From the NCBI GenBank assembly GCA_963808165.1, contig CAWEET010000016.1, forward strand, positions 248,001 to 312,000: a stretch of DNA of 64,000 bases, read 5' to 3'. This DNA comes from Thiosocius sp963808165. Lineage in GTDB: Bacteria > Pseudomonadota > Gammaproteobacteria > Chromatiales > Chromatiaceae. Position 1 is the stretch's first letter. The number at the start of each line of letters is the position of its first letter. Positions 25,159 through 35,427 of the stretch are shown one piece after another. Below the pieces are notes generated by a model. That model was not told the DNA's origin and did not search any database. It worked only from the letters and a program-made list of their open reading frames with translations. A program made the translations under genes and the position numbers.

Positions 25159-25252
25159 TGCCGTAAGTCTGTCGACCATTGCGTACTCGACGGATTGCCC
25201 GGCCGACCCGGCCTTGCAAAAAACCAGTCAACTAGAAGCACAGGAGGATTCA

Positions 25253-25744
25253 ATGAAGAAGACGCTTTCCGCACTTGTGGTCGTTGCGGCGATGCATGGC
25301 GCACCGGCCATCGCAGAGGACGCCATGACCATCCAGATGAACCGCATGACGATGGAAACGGCCGCAACCATCGCCAAGGCGGCGATCGACGCCTGCCGCG
25401 AGAAGGGCATCCAGATCGGTGTCACCGTGGTAGACCGCGACGGCATTCCTCAAGCCGTGTTGCGCGACACCATAGCGCCAACGATCACGCTGCCGATCTC
25501 CAAGGGCAAGGCCTATGCGGCGGTGATGTTCAATGTGTCGACCGCGGATCTCAGTGAGCGGGCCAACTCCCCGATCGGTCGCGTTCCGGGCCTGGTGATG
25601 TCGGCCGGTGGCTTGCCGATCCAGGTCGGTGGATCGTTGCTCGGCGGGGTTGGCGTGTCCGGCGCCCCGAGTGGTGAAACCGATGCGGAATGCGCCAAGG
25701 CCGGGATCGATGCGGTTCAAACCGACCTCGAGATGTCCATGTAG
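25253..25744 (+). CDS. Secreted GlcG/HbpS-like (DUF336) protein
   Basis: A 163-residue protein with a signal peptide (cleavage likely after PAIA, about residue 21) and a single heme-binding-protein HbpS/GlcG-type domain: KAAIDACREKGIQIGVTVVDRDG, PTITLPISKGKAYAAVMFN, VPGLVMSAGGLPIQVGG and GGVGVSGAPSGETDAECA. The ATG at 25253 has AGGAGG nearby. Members bind heme or act on oxidised small molecules; the ligand is not evident. It lies 94 bases after ispG. Confidence 0.85.
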   Translation: MKKTLSALVVVAAMHGAPAIAEDAMTIQMNRMTMETAATIAKAAIDACREKGIQIGVTVVDRDGIPQAVLRDTIAPTITLPISKGKAYAAVMFNVSTADLSERANSPIGRVPGLVMSAGGLPIQVGGSLLGGVGVSGAPSGETDAECAKAGIDAVQTDLEMSM

Positions 25745-25793
25745 AAGGCCGCCAGGGTGGGTTTGGCCCGCCCTGTGGTCTATGGGACAGACA

Positions 25794-26501
25794 CTAGCCG
25801 CCGAGTAGCGCCTCCAGCCCACCGGTGTCGACCCCGAAGCGGTTGGGGCGCAGTTCCGTCAACAGGCCCTGGCGTTTGAACTCGGCGATCGTGCGGCTGG
25901 CGGTCTCGGTCGTTATGCCCAGCATCGCGCCCAGGTCCTCGCGCCCGAACAGCGTGCATTCGGACCTTTCCCCTTCGCGCGCCAGCCGCAGCAGCAGGCG
26001 CGCGATGCGCTCGCGGGCCGGACCGGTCGACAGCTCGGTCAGCCAGAGGTCGGCGTCGCTGAGCGCACGCTGCCAGCGATTGAGCAGTTCGATGTGCAGT
26101 GCGGGACTGTCCTGGCTGAGCAGCTTGATCGTATGGATCGGCAGGCAGCAGACCTCGGACGGCTGCATCGCGATCGCGTCGTGTTGGTACTCGCTTCCCA
26201 GCAGGGCCTCCATTCCGGTCACATCGGCCTGCCTCACCAGGCGGACGATGCGTTGCGAACCGTCCGGCAGGTACTGCACCAGCTTGACCAGTCCGCTGCG
26301 GACGGTGAACATCCGCTCGCCCGCGTCGCCGGCATGGTAGAGCGCCTGCCCGGGTTGCAGCACGAACTGATTGATCGGCTGGTGGATCTTTTCGAAGTCG
26401 CTCGCCCGCAGACCGGCGAACAGGGCGCTCTGGCGCAGGCTGCAGTGTTCGCAGTCTGCCTCGCCCGACCATGCTTCCTTGAACGGTACCCTGATGCTCA
26501 T
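25794..26501 (-). CDS. Crp/Fnr-family transcription regulator
   Basis: A protein of about 235 residues with an N-terminal cNMP-like barrel, a dimerisation helix and a winged helix (GREDLGAMLGITTETASRTIAEF). The recognition helix carries E-x2-SR as in FNR, predicting a TTGAT-type half-site. Counting from an upstream ATG at 26510, cysteines occur at 20, 23 and 121-122, matching three of the four FNR cluster ligands, but the equivalent of C29 is absent (SALF). An ATG at 26501 is an equal start candidate; neither has a clear ribosome binding site. It is convergent with the HbpS-like gene. Oxygen sensing is therefore uncertain. Confidence 0.85.
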   Translation of the reverse strand: MSIRVPFKEAWSGEADCEHCSLRQSALFAGLRASDFEKIHQPINQFVLQPGQALYHAGDAGERMFTVRSGLVKLVQYLPDGSQRIVRLVRQADVTGMEALLGSEYQHDAIAMQPSEVCCLPIHTIKLLSQDSPALHIELLNRWQRALSDADLWLTELSTGPARERIARLLLRLAREGERSECTLFGREDLGAMLGITTETASRTIAEFKRQGLLTELRPNRFGVDTGGLEALLGG

Positions 26502-26503
26502 AA

Positions 26504-26526
26504 TTGGCATATTAGCGATTTGCCAA
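26504..26526. promoter_or_regulatory. Inverted repeat TTGGCA-N11-TGCCAA at regulator start
   Basis: Arms at 26504-26509 and 26521-26526 lie over the start region of the Crp/Fnr gene and in front of the divergent methyltransferase gene. It could be an autoregulatory operator. The half-site differs from the FNR consensus, so the binding protein is unknown. Confidence 0.35.
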
Positions 26527-26628
26527 GGTTCAGGGTATCACCAATTGCTACCGGGCAAGTATCGGGCGATACGGGGGGCGCGCCGCTGTTGCTTTGGTCA
26601 GTGGATCTTGTGTGGGGGTTGGGTACTG

Positions 26629-27213
26629 ATGGAGACGAGACAACGGGAATGGGAGCAGCGCTACCGCGCGGGAAAGACCGGCTGGGATCGCGGGACCGTC
26701 AGTCCGGCGCTGGCGTATTGGCTGGACCGCGACAGAGTGCCGCGGGGCAGGGTGCTGGTGCCTGGTTGCGGGCATGGGCACGAGGTTGTCGAACTGATCC
26801 GTGCCGGCTGCGCGGTGACCGCGGTGGATATCGCCGCGCAGCCGGTGATGCGTCTGAAGGGGGCGCTTGCCGAGTCGGGTCTGCACGCCAATGTCGTGCA
26901 CGCCGACCTGCTGCGCTGGCGCCCGGCCGAGCCGTTCGACGCAGTTTACGAGCAGACCTGCCTGTGCGCGCTCGACCCGGCACACTGGGCTGACTATGAG
27001 CAGCGGCTGGCGGACTGGCTGCTGCCGGGCGGCAGCCTGCTCGCGTTGTTCATGCGGACCGGGGCCGACGGCGGCCCGCCTTTCGACTGCCCGATGCCGG
27101 ATATGCGTGCATTGTTCGCCGCGCGACGCTGGCAGTGGCCGTTGGAGCAGGCGCTCGAGGTGCCGCACCCGAACGGGCTGCTCGAACAGGGGTACGTGCT
27201 GACACGACGCTGA
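26629..27213 (+). CDS. TPMT-family SAM-dependent methyltransferase
   Basis: A 194-residue class I methyltransferase. The N terminus (QREWEQRYRAGKTGWDRG) and motif I (VLVPGCGHGHEVVEL) are typical of the thiopurine S-methyltransferase/tellurite-resistance group, with YEQTCLCALDP as the acidic post-motif and FMRTG later. Bacterial members methylate thiols, selenium or tellurium compounds. The ATG at 26629 is chosen because the motif order then starts correctly. Substrate unknown. Confidence 0.85.
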   Translation: METRQREWEQRYRAGKTGWDRGTVSPALAYWLDRDRVPRGRVLVPGCGHGHEVVELIRAGCAVTAVDIAAQPVMRLKGALAESGLHANVVHADLLRWRPAEPFDAVYEQTCLCALDPAHWADYEQRLADWLLPGGSLLALFMRTGADGGPPFDCPMPDMRALFAARRWQWPLEQALEVPHPNGLLEQGYVLTRR

Positions 27214-27255
27214 TGAGGTGCTGAGACGGCCGGTTTGTGTCAGCATCCAGACCCG

Positions 27256-29139
<1,884 letters not shown>

Positions 29140-29401
29140 CCGGCCGTATCGACTGGTCCAGATACCCGGTTGTTCCGTTGAACGCGCAAGGTGCCTCGTC
29201 GAGGTGCTCCGGCGCATGGCGTTCAAGGGCGTAGCGTTAAGATACTGCGCAATGCAGGCATGCATCCGAAAGAGGAGCCGGCGGGCGAACAGGCGATACT
29301 TCGCGAAGCTGGCCGGCAGGCCATTGGTCGGCTTGGAGAGGACTCCTTGCAGCGCGTCGAGTCAATTGCCTTCAGGCTGAACTGATACAGGATCACATCA
29401 G

Positions 29402-29770
29402 ATGATCGAACACACCCTCGACACCGCGCACTCCATTCTGTATGTGCGACCCAGTGCTGCGCTTGCTCAAGACGATTTTCTCGAGCTGGCAAGGACGGTC
29501 GATCCTTTCATCGAGGAAACCGGAAATCTCGCGGGGCTTGTCATCGTGGCACCTGCGTTCCCCGGTTGGGAGAGTCTCGGAGCCATGGCAGCCCATTTTC
29601 GCTTCATTCGAGACCATCACAAACACATCAGGAAGATTGCGCTGGTGACTGATTCCGCACTTGGAAACGCTGCACAGCATCTGGCTTCGCACTTTGTGTC
29701 AGCCGAGATCAGGCATTTTCCCAGCGGGGAACTCGCGGCCGCGGAACAATGGGTGACGAAAGGCCCCTGA
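29402..29770 (+). CDS. SpoIIAA-like (STAS-type) protein
   Basis: A 122-residue protein of the SpoIIAA-like family. The N-terminal strand-helix pattern (LYVRPSAALAQDDFLELARTVDPFI), the central GLVIVAPAFPGWESLGAMAAHFRFIRDHH and C-terminal IALVTDSALG...AEIRHFPSGELAAAEQWV are characteristic. Such proteins are small STAS-fold modules of unknown or lipid-related function. The ATG at 29402 follows AGGA. The following gene starts 16 bases after its stop. Confidence 0.82.
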   Translation: MIEHTLDTAHSILYVRPSAALAQDDFLELARTVDPFIEETGNLAGLVIVAPAFPGWESLGAMAAHFRFIRDHHKHIRKIALVTDSALGNAAQHLASHFVSAEIRHFPSGELAAAEQWVTKGP

Positions 29771-29786
29771 GCCTTTCGAGGTTACA

Positions 29787-30218
29787 ATGCATCCGAACAT
29801 GGTTCATCTTCTTCTGCGCATTGCGGTCTGGGTGGTGGTGCTCGGGATCGGTTACCTCGTACTTGGGCCCGGGCTGTTCGATTCGACCCCGGACGACAGC
29901 CCGTTCGAGAGCGGCTCGACAATATTTCTGCCTCCACCCAAGTCGCAGCGTCATCTCGAGTACGATGAAGTCAGCAGGGAACGGGCGCTGAATGCTGAAG
30001 AACAGGCGGATTATCGGGCATTGGTCCAGGACAGACAGTCGCGATTCTGGCAACAACAGGGCGTATCCGTGGAACAGGCACTTGCCGGCGTCGAGACGCA
30101 GAGGAAAGAACATCTCGCAAGGATTCTCGAGCAGAGGGGCTTGACCAGTGAGGAGGCCGCGGTGTTCTTGTTTGTGGTTGCACGAGACCATACTGCGCTG
30201 CTGGAAGATCGGGAGTAG
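29787..30218 (+). CDS. Hypothetical protein with N-terminal membrane anchor
   Basis: A 143-residue protein: one hydrophobic segment (about 6-24), a proline-rich linker (IFLPPPKS), then a charged helical region (ERALNAEEQADYRALVQDRQ, RKEHLARILEQRGLTSEEAAVF). The ATG at 29787 has GAGG six bases upstream and lies 16 bases after the SpoIIAA-like gene, so the two are likely cotranscribed. Family not recognised. Confidence 0.6.
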   Translation: MHPNMVHLLLRIAVWVVVLGIGYLVLGPGLFDSTPDDSPFESGSTIFLPPPKSQRHLEYDEVSRERALNAEEQADYRALVQDRQSRFWQQQGVSVEQALAGVETQRKEHLARILEQRGLTSEEAAVFLFVVARDHTALLEDRE

Positions 30219-30424
30219 TCGGATGCTGCGGGGTCGCCGGGGCCGTGCGTGCCGCCCCCAGTCACAGCGGCCTGTACGCCTTTTTCCGGGGATTGCGCCG
30301 CCAGGCGCGGGGTCCTCGCGGGTCTGCGGGCCTGCCGACCGCCGGGACGAAACATTTGGCCGCGCGACAGGTCACAGCGATGGTGTTGAACCACGGAACT
30401 GTATATCAGGTTTGAGGGGGAGTT

Positions 30425-30901
30425 ATGAGAATTGGTTGGCTGGTCATACCCATGGCCATTTGCTTCGCGTCGTCGACAGGCCATGCAGCGGACAATATGA
30501 AGGCGTTCCCAGCGGCTGAGCCCGGCATGGTTCGGCATGTGCTTCAGTTGCCGCCACAAGAGGACGAATCGGCGTTCAGAGTCGAGTTGATCGTCGGGAA
30601 GATGGTGGAGCTCGACGAACACAACCGTTATTTCTTCGGCGGCGCCATCGAGCCCGAGAACATCGAGGGCTGGGGCTTCACGCGCTATGTGGTCACGGAG
30701 TTGGGACCGATGGCCGGGACCTTGATGGCGGTCGACCCGGACGCTCCCAAGGTCGCGCGCTTCGTCGCGCTGGGTGGCGAGCCCTATCTGGTTCGCTACA
30801 ACAGCCGGCTGCCGCTGGTCGTCTATGTGCCGGACGGTGCCGAGGTACGCTATCGCTTGTGGACGGCCGGGCCGGAGGCATTGCCCGTCGAGCAAGGCTG
30901 A
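30425..30901 (+). CDS. eco: Ecotin-family serine protease inhibitor
   Basis: A 158-residue periplasmic protein with a signal peptide (cleavage near GHAA, about residue 21). The mature part aligns well by eye with E. coli ecotin: PAAEPGMVRHVLQLPPQEDES, KVELLIG-like FRVELIVGKMVELD, EGWGFTRYVV, then the reactive loop GTLMAVDP with Met at P1, and LRYNSKLPIVVY-like VRYNSRLPLVVYVPD. The two cysteines that form ecotin's disulfide are both missing (the positions read ELDEH and LMAVD). It should inhibit trypsin-fold proteases as a dimer. GGGGGAG precedes the ATG. Confidence 0.9.
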   Translation: MRIGWLVIPMAICFASSTGHAADNMKAFPAAEPGMVRHVLQLPPQEDESAFRVELIVGKMVELDEHNRYFFGGAIEPENIEGWGFTRYVVTELGPMAGTLMAVDPDAPKVARFVALGGEPYLVRYNSRLPLVVYVPDGAEVRYRLWTAGPEALPVEQG

Positions 30902-30951
30902 GGCGCCCGCGGGCTGGTCTGCCGACAACGGGCGACGTCATGTCGGAAGAT

Positions 30952-31117
30952 TTAAGGGCACCTCTAACAATTCATAGATGACATCTTGAACGACATAATC
31001 CGCGCTCTCTGCGTTGAAGACCTTCGCAATAGCCGGCTATTACGTGCCGTCTTCGCCTTGATGTCCCGAATTATGTCGCCCAATCTGCGCACCGAGGATT
31101 ATTAGAGATGCCCTTAA
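30952..31117. mobile_element. Palindromic MITE-like element with TTAA ends
   Basis: The ends are near-perfect inverted repeats, GGGCACCTCTAA at 30956 and TTAGAGATGCCC ending at 31113, each flanked by TTAA (30952-30955 and 31114-31117), which looks like a target-site duplication. The interior is itself an imperfect palindrome centred on AATAGCCGGCTATT at about 31030-31043, with CGACATAAT and ATTATGTCG as outer arms. It has no coding capacity. It sits between the ecotin gene and the NlpE/META gene. Confidence 0.7.
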
Positions 31118-31184
31118 GTCGCAATGCAGTGACCGACGTAGTCGCGGATTTCCAGCAAAGATCGTGTTCTGGGGGGTCTTGTTC

Positions 31185-32579
31185 ATGATTCATCGTGCCC
31201 GTGCGTGGCCCGTTCTGCTGTTGTTGCCCGTTGTCGTGTACGCGGGTGAGACAGTGAAATATTCGGCCACTTATGCGCAATCTGACGCTCTGCCGCCGCA
31301 AACGGTGCTCGAGGTGCGCGTCGAGGATGTGTCACGGGCCGATGCGCAGGCGGAGTTGATCGCACGGGCGACTGTCGAGAACCCCGGCACGCCGCCGTTC
31401 CTGGGTGAGATCGACCTGGGCCCGCACAAGCTCGACCCGCGCCACAGCTACTCGGTGCGGGCGACGATCCGCGCACGGGGGCGGCTGCTGATGACAACCG
31501 ACCAGGTCCACCCTGTGCTGACCCGCGGGTACGGCAACGCGGTCGAACTGCTGCTGCATCCGGTCGGCCGCCCCTCGCCTGGTCCGGCGCAGACCGGGGT
31601 GCCGCCATGGCTTCGGCAGGCCACCAGCTTCTCCGGTGACCTGCCATGCGCCGACTGTGAGGCAATCCGCTACCGGCTCAATCTGTTCCCGGACCGCGCC
31701 TTCTATCTGGGCACGGCCTATCTGGGCCGCGATGCTGGCGAAACCTTCGACATCGGCAGCTGGGATCTCTCGAGCAATGGTCGGGTACTGATCCTGCAAG
31801 GCGGCAGGGAGGCCCCGCTGCTGTTTCGTGTCACCGGCCCGGACGCACTGACCAAACTCGACCTCCAAGGCAACGACATCGACTCGGCGCTGAACTACCG
31901 TCTGCGTCGAACCCCGACTTTCGAGCGCATCGAGCCGCGACTGCCGATGCGCGGCATGTATGAGTACATGGCCGACGCGGGCATGTTCACCGAGTGCCGG
32001 ACCGGGCAGCGCTGGCCGGTCGCCCAGGTCGAAGACAATCTGGCGCTCGAGCGTGCCTACCTTGCGGCCAGGTCGCGACCGGCCGAACAGGTCCTGGTGT
32101 CGCTGCAGGCGGGTGTCGAGGTACGTGAGGGTATGCAGCCGGACCTGCGTCGGCCCATGCTGGTCCCTTATCGGTTCATCGCTGCCTCGCCCGGTGAGGC
32201 CTGTGCGGAACGCTTCGCCACGCTGCCGCTCGAGGACACGCGCTGGCGGCTGACGCAGCTGGACGGGCAGCCGGTATCGTCGGGCGAAGGGCGGCATGCC
32301 CCGGAACTCCTGTTCGACCGAAACGGACACCGCCTCTCCGGCAGTGACGGCTGCAATCGCGTCGGCGCCGTTTACCGGCTGGAAGGCGGGCAGATCCGCC
32401 TGGGCCAGGTCGCTGCGACCCGCATGGCCTGTCCGGACGAAGATGACATGCAGCGTCGATTTGCAGAGATGCTGGCCAGGCTCGAGAGCTGCAACCTGTT
32501 AGGCCGCCAGCTCGAGTTCTACGATGCACGGGGGCGGCGGCTCGCCCGTCTCGAGGCGATATCCGCAGGCGATCAGTAA
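31185..32579 (+). CDS. Secreted YbaY/NlpE/META multi-domain envelope protein
   Basis: A 464-residue exported protein with a signal peptide (RARAWPVLLLLPVVVYA; no lipobox cysteine). Domains in order: a YbaY/YscW-like beta domain (about 25-130), an NlpE-like domain (about 140-245) with its C-x2-C motif in LPCADCEAIRYRL, a second region of about 245-345 reading like the NlpE C-terminal part, and a META/HslJ-like domain (about 350-460; WRLTQLDGQPV, GSDGCNRVGAVY, ATRMACP). This combination occurs in envelope-stress or copper-response proteins. The 3' end overlaps the convergent amylosucrase gene by 7 bases. I chose ATG 31185 because GGGGGGT precedes it. Confidence 0.82.
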   Translation: MIHRARAWPVLLLLPVVVYAGETVKYSATYAQSDALPPQTVLEVRVEDVSRADAQAELIARATVENPGTPPFLGEIDLGPHKLDPRHSYSVRATIRARGRLLMTTDQVHPVLTRGYGNAVELLLHPVGRPSPGPAQTGVPPWLRQATSFSGDLPCADCEAIRYRLNLFPDRAFYLGTAYLGRDAGETFDIGSWDLSSNGRVLILQGGREAPLLFRVTGPDALTKLDLQGNDIDSALNYRLRRTPTFERIEPRLPMRGMYEYMADAGMFTECRTGQRWPVAQVEDNLALERAYLAARSRPAEQVLVSLQAGVEVREGMQPDLRRPMLVPYRFIAASPGEACAERFATLPLEDTRWRLTQLDGQPVSSGEGRHAPELLFDRNGHRLSGSDGCNRVGAVYRLEGGQIRLGQVAATRMACPDEDDMQRRFAEMLARLESCNLLGRQLEFYDARGRRLARLEAISAGDQ

Positions 32580-34537
32580 TGCGTCGGATCGGTCAGCCAA
32601 TAGAAACGGTACGGCGGTACCACCAGGTGGTCTTTGAACTGCGCCGGTGACTGACCGGAGTACAGGTCGCGCAGCCCGCCGAACGCGAAATGGCCGCGGT
32701 TGCTCAGGTCGCTGAGCGTCAGTGACTGCGGCATCGCGTCGAAGTTGCCGACCACCAGCACACTGTCGTTGAGTTGGAACGGGTTGTTGCGGATGAAGAC
32801 GAACAGGTGCGGATTCCCGGTGTGGATCAGGGTGCGGTTGTTGTAGTCGGCGAACGCCGGTGTGCTTTTGCGCACGGCGATCATCTTCTGCAGACCCATG
32901 AAGATGCGCTGCTCGACCGAACCATGGCGCTGTCGCATTGCCGCCTTTTCCCAGTCGATACGCGGCCGGTGTATCCAGCGATTGTCCTTCGCCTTGCTCT
33001 CGTCCTGCAGGAAATTGCGGTCATTGAGCGTGCCGATCTCATCGCCGTACCAGAGCAGCGGGATACCGCCGAACGACATGATCATGCTGTGCAGCAGCAG
33101 GATCATGTCGATGCTGTTCTGGATGGCCTGTTCTTCGCCGCTCTCGAGCGCGGTCTCCAGGCCGGCCAGTGAGCCCAGCGAGCCTGAGATCCGCGCGTCA
33201 CCGGTCTTCTCATTGCGTCCGAAGGGCTGTCCGCGGGCTGCTGAGCCATCGTAGGCGCCGGTGAAGTAGTCGACCAGAAACCGCCGGTGCGCGTAGGGGT
33301 CGTAGCCGCATTTGATGATGTCGGCGTCATCGAAGCCCAGGCCGATGTCGTCATGACAGCGGACATAGTTGAGCCAGGTCGCGCGGTCGAGTTTATCCGG
33401 CAGGCTGCGGATGCCCTGGTCGAGCAGCTTGGCATTCTTGGTCGCGACCGCCTCCCACAGCAGGGCCATGAAGGTCGCGTTGTAGGCGATTTCGCATTCC
33501 TTGGCGATGACCGCGTCCTCGCCGAAATACTTGATGATCTCGACCGGGGCGACGATTGCCTCGGCGATGAACAGCACGCCCGGCGCGGTGACCTGGCTGC
33601 AGTCCTTCATCAGTTGCAGTATCAGATGGGCTTCGCGTTCGTTCTGGCAGATGGTTCCGATCTTCTTCCACAGGAATGCCACCGCGTCCAGTCGCACGAT
33701 ATCGGCACCCTGGTTGGCCCAGAACAGGATGATATCGAGCATTTCGATGAACACCGTGGGATTGCTGTAGTTGAGATCCCACTGGTAGTCATTGAACACG
33801 GTCATCACCCATTTGCCCATGGCCTCGTCGTAGACGAAGTTGCCGGGGGCCGTCTCGGGGAAGATCTCGGGCATGGTCTCCTCGAACATGTCCGGGATGT
33901 CGCGATTGTCGAAGATGTAATAGTAATCGCGATAGCGCGCCTCGCCGGCGCGTGCGCGCCGGGCCCACTCGTGTTCGTTGGACGTATGGTTGACCACCAC
34001 GTCGAGCGTCACCAGCATGTTGCGCCGGCGCAGGTCGCGGGTCATCGAGCGCAGGTCGTCCAGCGTGCCGATGCGCTCGTCGATATCGCGGAAATCACTG
34101 ACCGCGTAACCGCCATCGCTGGCACCCTTGGGGCACTTGAGTACCGGCATGACATGCAGCATGTTGATGCCCAGTTCCTGCAGATAGCCAAGGTGCGAGC
34201 ACAGGCCGTTCAGGTCTCCGGCGAAGCCGTCGGCGTAAACCGCCATGCCCACCCATTCCTGGCTCAGGAACCAGTTGTGGTTCTTTTCTCGCCTGATGTC
34301 GAGTTTTTTCAGATCCGCCTGACGGTGGATATAGTTGGTGGCCATCACCTCGACCAGCCGTAGCATCTGGCCGTGGAAGTCCTCGCGTTTGCCGTACAGG
34401 TGGTGGAACAGTGAATAGATGGCGTAAAAATTGGCTCCGAGCCTGGTGTAGAAATGCCGCAGGTCGCGCCTGCGGATGTCCGGCTTCAGTTCATCGAGGA
34501 TCTGATTCAGCAGCGAGTGGGATACCTGTTCGTACAT
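32573..34537 (-). CDS. ams: Amylosucrase (GH13)
   Basis: A 654-residue glycoside hydrolase family 13 enzyme that converts sucrose to alpha-glucan and fructose. The helical N-terminal domain (about 1-90) and the barrel motifs identify the amylosucrase subgroup: VTLDVVVNHTSNEHEWA, GADIVRLDAVAFLWKKIG (nucleophile Asp), LFIAEAIVAP (acid Glu) and VRCHDDIGLGF (third acid). It is the last gene of the minus-strand sps-spp-fruK-ams cassette and starts two bases after the fructokinase stop. The same gene set serves sucrose cycling in halotolerant methanotrophs. Confidence 0.92.
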   Translation of the reverse strand: MYEQVSHSLLNQILDELKPDIRRRDLRHFYTRLGANFYAIYSLFHHLYGKREDFHGQMLRLVEVMATNYIHRQADLKKLDIRREKNHNWFLSQEWVGMAVYADGFAGDLNGLCSHLGYLQELGINMLHVMPVLKCPKGASDGGYAVSDFRDIDERIGTLDDLRSMTRDLRRRNMLVTLDVVVNHTSNEHEWARRARAGEARYRDYYYIFDNRDIPDMFEETMPEIFPETAPGNFVYDEAMGKWVMTVFNDYQWDLNYSNPTVFIEMLDIILFWANQGADIVRLDAVAFLWKKIGTICQNEREAHLILQLMKDCSQVTAPGVLFIAEAIVAPVEIIKYFGEDAVIAKECEIAYNATFMALLWEAVATKNAKLLDQGIRSLPDKLDRATWLNYVRCHDDIGLGFDDADIIKCGYDPYAHRRFLVDYFTGAYDGSAARGQPFGRNEKTGDARISGSLGSLAGLETALESGEEQAIQNSIDMILLLHSMIMSFGGIPLLWYGDEIGTLNDRNFLQDESKAKDNRWIHRPRIDWEKAAMRQRHGSVEQRIFMGLQKMIAVRKSTPAFADYNNRTLIHTGNPHLFVFIRNNPFQLNDSVLVVGNFDAMPQSLTLSDLSNRGHFAFGGLRDLYSGQSPAQFKDHLVVPPYRFYWLTDPTHY

Positions 34538-34539
34538 GC

Positions 34540-35427
34540 TTACTTCCGGTCGAGGTTCCAGGCGTCGATGAAGGTCCGGTAAAAATCGCGATCGCGCACA
34601 GTCGCGCCGCGCCTGCCAACCACGCCGGACGCGAACGCCTGGGCGCGCTGCAAGGTGACATCCAGTGGCCAGTCGCTGGCGATGCCGAGGATGATCACCG
34701 AGGCAAAGGCGTCGCCCGCACCGACCGTATCGACCACCTCGATGCCGCCTTTGGGGCTGGCGCTGATGCAGCCGCCTTCAGCGGTCCAGATCTCGGCCCC
34801 TTTCGAACCATGTGTCACGATCAGTCCGCGCAGTTGGTAGGTGGCGAGAAAAGCCGCCGCGCCGGAAGGTTCGGCCGTGCCGGTGCCTTGCAATTCCGCC
34901 AGTTCGTGTACATTGAGCTTGACCCAGTGGGCGCCGCGCAGCATCGTCCGAAGTTCCTCACGCCGCCACCAGGGCGGGCGCAGGTTGACATCGACGAATA
35001 CGCTGCCTGGATTGCAGCTGCGAAGCCGTTGCAGGGCCTCCCGCGAACGCGCCTCGCGCAGTGCGAGGCTGCCGTGATACATCAGGCGGCAGTTGCCGGC
35101 CGGCAGTCCGGTCTCGATGGCGTCGTAGGCGCTGGGGCAGACGATGTCGTAAGCGGGTTCACCGTCGTCGAAGTGGATGTCGACGCGGCCGGTGGGCAGA
35201 CGCGGATCGGTGCCTAGGCCGCTGACGTCCATGCCCCACTCGACCATTGCACTGCGGATCTCGCTGCCTTCGGGGTCGTCACCGACGCGGCTGATGAAGT
35301 ACGGACGCCGGCCGAATGCGTGCAGGTGCCAGGCGACGTTGAAGGGCGCACCGCCGAGCACCCTCTGCCCATCCGGAAAATGATCGAAAAGCACTTCGCC
35401 GAATATACACAAGCGTCCCGTGCTCAT
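34540..35427 (-). CDS. fruK: Fructokinase (PfkB/ribokinase family)
   Basis: A 295-residue sugar kinase. Seen are the N-terminal GEVLFDHFPDG, GGAPFNVAWHLHAFG (sugar-binding glycine pair), NLRPPWWRR, and the PfkB signature DTVGAGDAFASVIILG with the catalytic Asp. It should phosphorylate fructose released by amylosucrase. Its start overlaps the spp stop by four bases and its stop is two bases from ams, so the cassette is one operon. Confidence 0.9.
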   Translation of the reverse strand: MSTGRLCIFGEVLFDHFPDGQRVLGGAPFNVAWHLHAFGRRPYFISRVGDDPEGSEIRSAMVEWGMDVSGLGTDPRLPTGRVDIHFDDGEPAYDIVCPSAYDAIETGLPAGNCRLMYHGSLALREARSREALQRLRSCNPGSVFVDVNLRPPWWRREELRTMLRGAHWVKLNVHELAELQGTGTAEPSGAAAFLATYQLRGLIVTHGSKGAEIWTAEGGCISASPKGGIEVVDTVGAGDAFASVIILGIASDWPLDVTLQRAQAFASGVVGRRGATVRDRDFYRTFIDAWNLDRK

